Shown: piece after piece, positions 56,072-64,000 of the stretch
Layout: each line of letters begins with the position of its first letter
How positions within the stretch are numbered: the stretch's first letter is position 1
From: Hyaloscypha bicolor E
Taxonomy: Eukaryota; Ascomycota; Leotiomycetes; Helotiales; Hyaloscyphaceae
Assembly: GCF_002865645.1 (NCBI RefSeq)
Contig: NW_020194517.1
Span: 868,001-932,000, forward strand
Length of the DNA: 64,000 nucleotides
Direction: 5' to 3'
Notes under the pieces: generated by a model
What the model was told of the DNA's origin: nothing
Seen by the model: only the letters and a program-made list of their open reading frames with translations
Databases searched by the model: none
Program-made: the position numbers and the translations under genes

Positions 56072-56888
56072 ACGGTATAGACGAGAAGTGAGTCGAATTT
56101 GTTTTGTTCTTCAATAGTTCCTGAATATTCAACGTTCAAGCGGTCCCCCAAAAAGATGCAGATCTCTCCAGGTGCCTCACTTTAGTACTTGAGACTTGAG
56201 CTCGAGCCTGTATCAAACACCCTCGTTTCGTTCTTCAAAATTCAAAGCCCTGGCTTTCCTGCACTTCAAGTGAAGTCAAGAACATACGTCTCCATATTTC
56301 TAATTTGCCCCCTAATATTTTTTTCCAAAGCAGGGGGAAACCAAATTGGCTCAGCTTGCTTTATTACTAATTTGGCTGGTCACAAAGATGCGCGTTCGGG
56401 TTCGTATCCCTGTTCTGAACTACTCAATGCACTATGAGGTGAGATGCCCACCTTCTAGTCAGCCGAACAATTGCTGCGGAGCTTGGGGGTCCTCGAGTGA
56501 GATCTGAAGGCTTGAATGACACGATTAATACAACAATAGGGCACGTTTTCAACGTTGTTGGGAACTGATATTCTTTTCGGAGCCTCCAGCCAATCAGAGC
56601 AATCCGGGCTCGCGTTGCAGTCGATAAACCCCTAATATGGAGTACTGATTGAGCAAGTCAGACTAGAAGGACTCGCCTTATTTTGTGATTCGAAAGACTG
56701 CTGTTCAAAAGAGCCGTTGCCAGAATTTCGGGTTCGGGTTCGCGTTGGAAACTTGGCTGGAGGGATCCCGGTGTACGAGTAAGTACTTTAAAAGGCTGCA
56801 AAGCTGCCATTATGTAGGTACCATCAAGCCCAGATTTCAAGTCGCCTTCACTGTGGCACCATTCTGTCTCTTCGAATTGCTCTTTATC
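56072..56888. other. Intergenic region, no gene seen
   Basis: Downstream of the HAD gene and upstream of the BBE-type oxidase. The oxidase frame remains open upstream to 56685, but these residues are not family-like and are taken as leader. Confidence 0.35.
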
Positions 56889-58489
56889 ATGGGAAACGCC
56901 CACAACTCCAAAGTAGCTGCTCTCGAGAGCTTCCTGAAAGACCATCCATACATTAAGTTCATCACATCCTCTTCCCCAGATTACATCTCCCTTCGAGCTG
57001 TTTTCAGCCTGGACAGCACCGCCACCCCGCTAGCCATCGTTCGTCCGCAGTCCGCCAGCGATGTAGCTCTTCTCGTCAGCTACGCCAAATCTAATGGCAT
57101 CAAATTCGTCATCCGAACTGGGGGACACAACATTTTTGGCCTGTCAATTGTTGAAGGAGCTTTGACTATCGATATGCGTGACATCTCATATGTCAATATC
57201 GACAAGCAGAGCTCTACTGCTCGGATTGGGGGAGGCATATTGGAAGGTGAATTGGTGGAACAGTTGGCGAAGGAGGGTCTGGCTACACCAACTGCGAGTG
57301 TAGGATCGATCGGCCATGTAGGTTGGGCGACTTATGGTGGTTATGGTTTATTTCGGTCTAATTTCGGACTGGGAGTCGATCAGATTGTTGCTGCTAAAAT
57401 TGCCGATGCCAAAGGCGCCATTTTTGAAGCAGATGAAAGGCTTTTGAGGAGTATTCGTGGGGCTGGAGGCATTTTTGGCGTCATTGTTGAACTGACAATC
57501 AAAGTATATCCGCTAAAGGCTGTGAGTATTTAAGTCCTTCAACCTGCCCTTATGCAAATACTAATGTTAAATCAGATCCTCGCCGGGAGCTTATTTTATG
57601 ATTCCCGAGATCTCAACGCAATTTTCCGGAGCTTTAACGTGGGATATCAAGCGCTTTCGGCTAAAGGAGTACCACCACAGTTGACACTCAACCAAGTCTT
57701 GGTCAATACGCCTCATGGCAGGACTTTTGGAGTTATCTTCATATGGAGCTCGGAAGATGAGGCAACGGGAAGACACTGGCTTAAGAAGGTTGAAGCACTG
57801 GGAACCGTTGTCATGAATATGGTCGCAATGACCTCGATTCCAGACTGGATCAGAGGAGCAGCCAGATTTACTCCCACTGGCTTTCACGGCGAAGGCCGGA
57901 CTCGCAACATTCGCCAAATGACTGCCGAAGTCACGGATATCATAGCAAGAAGCTTTGAGAAGATGCCGACGGATCCTGTAAGTCCACCAGGCTCACAAAC
58001 CCGTTGTGGCGTTGATCATGAAAAAAGTGCCCCATTCCCTTATGATCATAACATATCCAGAAGATCGTTGCTCCACTTTCTCATTTTCTCCATGGGCAGA
58101 TCGTATTGATAACGCCGTGATGCATTTAGGGATCCATGTTTGCCATCCATGATATGCGTGGTGCTGCTCTCAATTCCGATATCGGTTCTGTCTTTGGAAC
58201 TCGAGATCCTCACTTCTTGCTTGAAATTCTTGGGGGAGCCGTAGTCAAGGAGAATAGGGAGCAAGCTCTTGATTGGAGCACGTCGCTTTGGCAGGATTTT
58301 AAACACATCGAGTCAGGGAATCTTCTTCCAAGCACGTATATCTCATTGGAACCTCCCGATCAGACTCCTGGGGACCCGCTGTCCAAGATCTTCGGGTCCA
58401 ATGATCAAGAAGTCCGGAATTTGAAGGGAGAGTACGATCCAGAAGACGTTTTTGACTTGGCATTGCCGAAGCTTAAGAATTATTTGTAG
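56889..58489 (+). CDS. BBE-type FAD-linked oxidoreductase
   Basis: Exons 56889-57521, 57576-57977 and 58130-58489 give 464 residues. The FAD_binding_4 (PCMH) domain contains PLAIVRPQSASDVALLVSYA and FVIRTGGHNIFGLSIVEGAL, where the His after GG is the usual site of covalent FAD attachment, then ARIGGGILEGELVEQLAKEG and GHVGWATYGGYGLFRSNFGL. The second cysteine for bicovalent attachment is not seen (Ala/Thr occupy that loop), so the FAD is at most mono-covalent. The C-terminus has the BBE-like end LKGEYDPEDVFDLALPKL, although the usual N-R-x-N is relaxed. There is no signal peptide, so it is probably cytosolic, unlike many secreted berberine-bridge enzymes. 6-hydroxynicotine oxidase-like and secondary-metabolism oxidases are the closest types; substrate unknown. 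Confidence 0.82.
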
Positions 58490-58677
58490 ACTGATTTATT
58501 ATTCCGGGACCGGGAAGTGTCTCAGAGCTGGAGCGCAGAAAATAGCTCGAAGATGAAGCCTCTTTTGACCAATAATGCTGAATTTTATCGTTTCTGCTCC
58601 CACCCTCTTTGCAATCGTCAACATGGTTCGAGCACCGGATCTCTTGGCTCGAATCAGTAGCGGTTAAGTGGCCTTTC

Positions 58678-60179
58678 CTAATTTTCGAGTGTAATCTCCC
58701 CAGAGATGATTCCGAGAGGCCAATCCATCATCCACAAATATTCCGGTGGCATCAATCCACAAATGCCGTTGACTGTTGTGTCCGCCATCTTGTGTTGCCC
58801 AGCTCCATGAATCCACCAAGCACCAGAATCCGGCAGAATACCGAGTAATGCGATATCCCGCGCGAGCATAGCCATAGCTAATGGTTCGTTCTTCTCCAGG
58901 TGCTTGATGAAAAGCTGTGGTGCGTGTGGTAAGAAGGCCGTGATGTCTTGCTCAATAGGCGGATTCCCAAACGAGCCATGAGCAATTCGAGAATATGTCG
59001 CCTTGAGAAACCCTGCGACTCGTTCGTACACATCTTTTACCTCCTGACTGGCGGAGTCTTCCTCCAATGTTTGCAGGAGAGAACCAAGATCAGCCGATGC
59101 ACTCTCTAGAAAGCGTGGAAAAGGTAAATATTCGATTTGATTGTCGATGCTGGCACAAGCATCCTCATTAGTGGTTGAAAGCCAAGGAGCAATCTTTGTC
59201 ACCAGAGCTTGAATGCCTTAGCAGAAGCGATACGTGCCCATATCGATCATGTACGGCTCTTGATGCATATTTGTGGACGCAGAAAGCCAATGGTGATGGG
59301 CTATCAAAACGGCAGCAATAATCAACTCTTCGGGATTTCGCAAATTCATGGTTTCCACCGCAGCCCGGTGCTCCTTAAGGGCTTTGCCTAAATACTGTCC
59401 CGAAACCAAAGCCAAAGTGTGGTCTTGGGGGTTCATGGACAGGAGATGCAGCGCCGAAATTCCCATCAAAGCGTTGAGAACGAGTTCGGATGAGAAGGCT
59501 ATTTGAGGAATTTCTACCTCCCACTATGTTTAGTCAGCAAAATTCATCTCAGAAGGAACTCAGAGCCAAAATTCATAAGACTAAACATTCCCTGAGATTT
59601 TTCTACAGTGGGGGGCTGGGAATTGTTCCGGAAATTATAGCATGAGACATAGAGAACATCGACAACTTACCAGGGAAAGGGGTAATATCGGAACCGTATT
59701 AACAATGTGACGCCCACATGTTGATTTAGTGTAGTGATACATGAGACGTAGTTGTAGCGTATCAGAGTGACCAAGCCCACTTGGAGTAACTATGAGCGAC
59801 CTTGGAAGAGGAAGTATCTCCCCACGGCTACGGCTCGAAGCAGTATCCGACTCGGTCAAGCACCTGGGACTTCCATCCTCATATGACACATATTCGCAAT
59901 GAGACAAGCCAAAATAACGCCGCGTACAATTGCCACAGACCGGCCGTCTTTCGTCACACTATTTTCTATTCAGCGTCACGTGAAGAGTTGAGGGTCTTTA
60001 GATGTTCCTAAGATCTTACCTTAATCTTCCGTGCTTTACAGTCCTTGCATCCCTATAAGAAGTCAGAAAATACAAAACCGTTATTTTGAAATAACTTTTA
60101 CCTTCGTAGACTTTCTGTATGGTCTCTTGCGGGGTTTCTTACAGTAGGTGGCAGTCGAATGGGGTTTAGGATCGACCAT
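58678..60179 (-). pseudogene. Upc2-like Zn2Cys6 transcription factor with in-frame stop
   Basis: Four exons (60102-60179, 60020-60052, 59671-59958, 58678-59523) splice cleanly. The binuclear cluster is assembled across two introns: GCKDCKARKIK, CDERRPVCGNCTRRYFGLSH plus C. Then comes the sterol-uptake-control type regulatory region: LQLRLMYHYTKSTC, WEVEIPQIAFSSELVLNALM, GISALHLLSMNPQDHTLALV. At 59218-59220 an in-frame TAA interrupts the sequence directly before GIQALVTKIAPWLSTTNEDA, and the same frame then stays open for another 180 codons of family-like helices to the natural stop. The predicted product is therefore about 234 residues instead of about 414. No splice pair of plausible length removes the stop. 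It could be a pseudogene, a truncated regulator that keeps its DNA-binding domain, or a sequence error. Confidence 0.7.
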
Positions 60180-60709
60180 GTTTCCCGGATGATTTCTTTG
60201 ATGCGGAAACTTTCACAATGGAATTGATCGTAAGAAAGGGGACTGTACCCGATCCACAGCCAGTCCACTTTTGTCTTGAGACTCGATCAGCGATTTAAGA
60301 TGAAGGAGCAGGAAGAAGTTCATCAAGTAACTTGTGAGAAGTAAGCGGCTTACGTTATCTTCCAGATTCGGCACAGCAGTGTTTGCCACTGAGTTGCAGG
60401 TGGTAATGGGTTAGGGGAAATGACAAGATCCACTTTGGTCATGAAATCCCCGATAGTGGAATTATATGGGCTTCATATTTAGTCGTAGGGTCATGTATGC
60501 TATTCGCAACGAGATATGTTTGTGTAGAACTTCTGACCTTGCTCTCCTGAGGCTCAACCAGTCGAAATTCGCAAACAAGCTTCATGCTAATGATTGTACT
60601 CGGTCTGGCTGAAACAATCGAAGTGGAGTCTATGATTTGTGAATTGTTCGATTGTTCCAGCCAGGTCGAGTACAATCATCAGCTTGAACATTCGGTTCAA
60701 CTCACCATG
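60180..60709. other. Intergenic region, no gene seen
   Basis: Lies between the start of the Upc2-like gene and the 3' end of the NACHT gene. Nothing coding recognised. A run of eight G occurs at about 60739-60746, just inside the end of the neighbouring gene. Confidence 0.35.
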
Positions 60710-63700
60710 TCACCACCGGAAACTGTTCCCTCCTGGACGGGGGGGGTTTTCAAGACCTCGATCCCCTTCCTGAATGTCCATATCTGACGGGACGGGTGTC
60801 TCTTGTAAGCTCTCTCCGATCTCAGAACCATTTCCTGGATGCAACTTCTCCACATGTCTCTCCCTATCATGCCTTCGCACAAAAGCCTTTCCACAGATCT
60901 TGCAGTCATATGGCCTCAGATTTGAATGGGTTCTTTTATGAGCATTCAGGTTATGAGCTCTTGTGAACTCTTTCGAGCAAATGTTGCACAAGTGCTTCAC
61001 GGGCGGCTTCTTGATCTTAGGAAATAGCGCTGATGGATCAGGATGCTGGACGTTGATATGTTTTTTGAGCTCTTTCTCCGTGCTGAAGCCATAGTGACTT
61101 CTAGAGCAGCTGCTCTCAGTACAGAAAAAAGGCTTTTCATGTCGACTAGCGTGGTTGTCTCGACGAGTTTCGTCAAGGAAGCCTTCGTGGAAGTAGATAC
61201 AAGCATGCCGTGGACATTTATGCCAAAGAGTACCATAGTACTGCTCTAGCTTGCTTTTTGTGGCGAGGTCAAGACTCTTTGATGTTCGTAACCCTTCTAG
61301 GATAGACCTATTTTTAGTGATGACTTGTCCCAGGTCTCCAAGTGCATCAATTTTGTCCTGTTTTGCTCTAGACTTCCTCGTGTAGCTCACGAGAAGCAAC
61401 AGACTTTCGTAGAAATCGGAGTCCGCGATATGTTTGCATTTGTCTTTTAACTCCTGTGGAACGCTCTCTATACGGGCGTCGACTGCACCATACGCATCTT
61501 GGAAGTCGTTGACTGACGGTCCAATGTTATATTTTTCATTGGCGGCATTCGAAAGTAGGTAAGGAATAGATCCCTCAAGATGATCTACCCAATGTAAAAT
61601 GGCATACTAGGCGACAGAATAGTGAGCAACTGCTTCGTGAAGATTGTTCAGGGAAAATTGGGACATTGTCTCGGGAAATAGAATCATAGAACACTGAAGA
61701 AAGACATAATTTTCTCTCCGATTACTTACATCTTGAAAGGCGTAGTATCCCTTCATGGTATAGTCTATAATCACTTCGTCGGAGAGGCTGGGACCGAAAC
61801 AGTCGAAGAGGAGATATCTGAAGAATAGCAGAATCAGCAATCGTTTGGAAATTTGACTGCACCGGAAATCGAGGAATATTCGCACGGGAAAGGTCTTGAT
61901 TATGCCACAGCTTGTGGGACATTGAAAAGCTATATATCCACCGACAAGGTAATTGAAAGGACAGACATACTGCAAGCATAAGAGCGCCAGCTTGTATTCT
62001 TCGCTATGGATCTTGACGTAGTCATTATGTGTCAAATAGCTATTGAGAAAAGTCAGTATGTGGAAAGCAAGTTTCAAAGCGCAATTCAACGGGAGCCCAG
62101 GCGGAAGGAAAGACTTGCGATTTAGCAGTTCCATGGACGAGTTGAACTCGGTCACCAGGGAGAACGTCAATCAAAGATCCACAGATGTCTCTGACATGAG
62201 TACAAAGTTGTCGATTTTCAAAGTCTACTGACTGATCCTGCACGTTCACGGAAACAGCACCTTGAATTTCGTGCCACTTCAGTGAAAGTTTTGAGCAGGC
62301 GATCCAACCGAGCAACCTTTGAGCAGTATTCCGTTCTGCTAGATTTGGATTTTGATAGACTCGGGCTACGATCCTCCCATAACTGACAAATTCTTTCAGC
62401 TTAAACGGATTACTGGTTTCTCGCTGGCTACTCACGCTTGTTCAAATCCCTTTGGAAATGTTCCGGGCTGAAGCTCTTGTTCTAGTTCCTCTCTGGTCGT
62501 CTGTGCGAGGAGGTTCGTTAAGACAAGCTTTGCAAACAGGAACATCCCTCCGAATACGTCAGTTAAAAGCTAAGCCGACTCTTTAGAAAGTGTACATACC
62601 ATCAGATCCATCAGAAACTGCGGATGCGATGTACTTTGTTGTGCCGTCAGGTAGCCCGAATTTTTCCTGTATGCTCGAAGCCCATTGAGTAGCATAACTT
62701 TCGATATCCGACTTATTATGCGAGTCTGTCAGATGCAAGACGGATGCCGTTCTGAGTAACTTGCGGATATCATTCTCATCTTGACTTACGAACAATGCAC
62801 GTATCTTGCCCGGCATATCGTCCCTCTCGATCTTTTCGATAAGAGAGGTAAAGAAGGACAGCATAGTTTTTCGCTCGGAAAAATCGCACTCATCAATCCC
62901 ATCTACAACTATGTAGACCTTGGACATCGTCTTCAGACATGTTTCGAGGATTTCTGCACATAATTGTGTGGAGACTAGTGAAACTTGACCACTGCCCACG
63001 CAATTCTCGTAAAGGTACGAGAGGAGAGCTTCATCGTGGTTCAGGAGTTGAGCAAGCATCGCTCTTGCCAGAGTCAGAAAGCTCTTTCTTTGAGCATCCT
63101 GATAGTTGCAATAGAAGTAGATAATCGTGATAGAATCTATTTTCACACACTCTTCAACAATGAGTGAGGCTAGAATCGTTTTCCTGGCGATAGTCAGCAG
63201 TCGACTCTCGGCAGCGAAAGGTCTGAATTGCCCACCAGCTCCAGGTATACCGTTCATCCACATAATAGGGACCATGGCATTGTTTGGATCCATCCAGCTT
63301 TTGATCTTCACATCGTGAAGGACCCATTTGCCAGTTGACGGATAATCATGCCGAATAGCTGCTGAGGCTTCCTGATCAAGGACTGAATCCACTGCAGCGA
63401 GCCAGTTGACGACATCGAGGCGTTTCTTCTTTTGTGCAGTCTCTTCAATAACTGTAAATTGATTACGCACATGCGCTCGCTCTGCTCGAGCTTCTTCGAT
63501 CTGAATGATACTGGCTTGTCTTTCAATCAGAGTCTGGTGGGCTGCCTGAAGATCTCAGAGTCAGTACTACGGTAAACGACGAGGTAGAAGGAAGTGTCCC
63601 AGATATCGTGGGGCATTATATGGGAAACGCTTTTGAATGTACTAGGAACTTGCGGGATATTGATGGGAGATTGTTATAAAGGTTCTGAAACTCGAAGGAC

Positions 63701-64000
63701 ATTACAAAGAAGACCCGAGAGCATGCTTACAAGATCGTCCAGGATGTGTTGAAACCGAGTTTTGAAATCCTTCCATGCAGATCTGAATAGTTGCTTCCAT
63801 GCTAGAGCAGCTGTTAGATCTTAACGAGCCAGACTTATCTGACAGGATCTTACTCGGCCGCTTGAATACTCTCAGAGCTGCTTGATGGAATTCTAGAATG
63901 TCCTCGTATATTACAACTAGAACGCCTGCCATTCGGGGATTGGATTTGAATAAGGAATGATACTGTTCTAACAAAGGGATATTCTCGGCAAGCTGTTGAT
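60710..64000 (-). CDS. NACHT (NLR-like) protein with C-terminal C2H2 zinc fingers, 5' end outside window
   Basis: Exons read from the right edge: 63854-64000 (partial), 63731-63801, 63236-63545, 63184-or-183 to 62600, 62436-62547, 62119-62382, 61971-62039, 61730-61817, 60710-61606. The N-terminal helical domain includes RMAGVLVVIYEDILEFHQAA and WKQLFRSAWKDFKTRFQHIL. The NACHT NTPase follows: IMWMNGIPGAG (Walker A, interrupted), KVYIVVDGIDECD (Walker B) and DGMFLFAKLVLTNL. A helical region with RLLGWIACSKLSLKWHEIQG and QYLLFDCFGPSLSDE leads to a tail with two clear C2H2 fingers, CNICSKEFTRAHNLNAH and CKICGKAFVRRHDRERH, and two atypical ones before them. Fungal STAND proteins more often end in ankyrin, TPR or WD repeats. 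One intron (62040-62118) is of GC-AG type. Splicing at the Walker A intron shifts the frame by one base, so the gene may be non-functional (see findings). Confidence 0.75.

Noticed and set aside
1..64000. CRISPR arrays, insertion sequences, rRNA genes, polyketide or non-ribosomal peptide synthase clusters
   Set aside because: No regularly spaced repeats, transposases, rRNA-like stretches or megasynthase domains were seen.

Overview
The window reads as nuclear DNA of a filamentous ascomycete (Pezizomycotina). Genes are split by short introns (mostly 45-160 nt) with GTAAGT/GTATGT-type donors and NAG acceptors, intergenic gaps are short, genes lie on both strands without operons, and several families are typical of filamentous fungi (2EXR, Zn2Cys6 regulators, fungal_trans regulators, Prm1, DSC E3 ligase subunit, BBE-type oxidases, NACHT proteins). 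Leotiomycetes is a plausible class from general impression only; I did not establish it. Exon maps below were built by hand from splice sites, frame continuity and family conservation.

Left part (1-17 kb): the 5' end of an exportin-1 gene, a small GPI-anchored-type secreted protein, alanine-glyoxylate aminotransferase, a PAP2 lipid phosphatase, a decayed M3 metallopeptidase pseudogene, a C2H2 plus fungal_trans regulator, and two different FAD-dependent aromatic-ring hydroxylases. The regulator and the two hydroxylases could form a small aromatic catabolism neighbourhood.

Middle (17-46 kb): mainly housekeeping genes (Vti1 SNARE, Dsc3, kynurenine aminotransferase-like enzyme, TrhO-like rhodanese protein, Utp5, a two-bromodomain BET protein), a flavin amine-oxidase-like protein, a Zn2Cys6 regulator, a 2EXR protein and an SGNH hydrolase. 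Between them lies a heavily mutated locus with ankyrin repeats, an ULD_2 ubiquitin-like domain and a CorA-like membrane tail, and a 3' remnant of another FAD hydroxylase.

Right part (46-64 kb): Prm1 cell-fusion protein, an ARMH3/DUF1741 protein, Isa1 Fe-S assembly protein, a Dabb-domain protein, a HAD phosphatase, a BBE-type FAD oxidase, a Upc2-like Zn2Cys6 regulator with an in-frame stop, and at the right edge a multi-exon NACHT protein with C-terminal C2H2 zinc fingers whose Walker A motif is interrupted.

The most striking property is the number of broken accessory genes sitting between intact housekeeping genes. Several of them (NACHT-C2H2, ankyrin, ULD_2/CorA-like) belong to families connected with fungal STAND/NLR-like repertoires, which would fit birth-and-death turnover. 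Whether they were one system cannot be told from the sequence alone.
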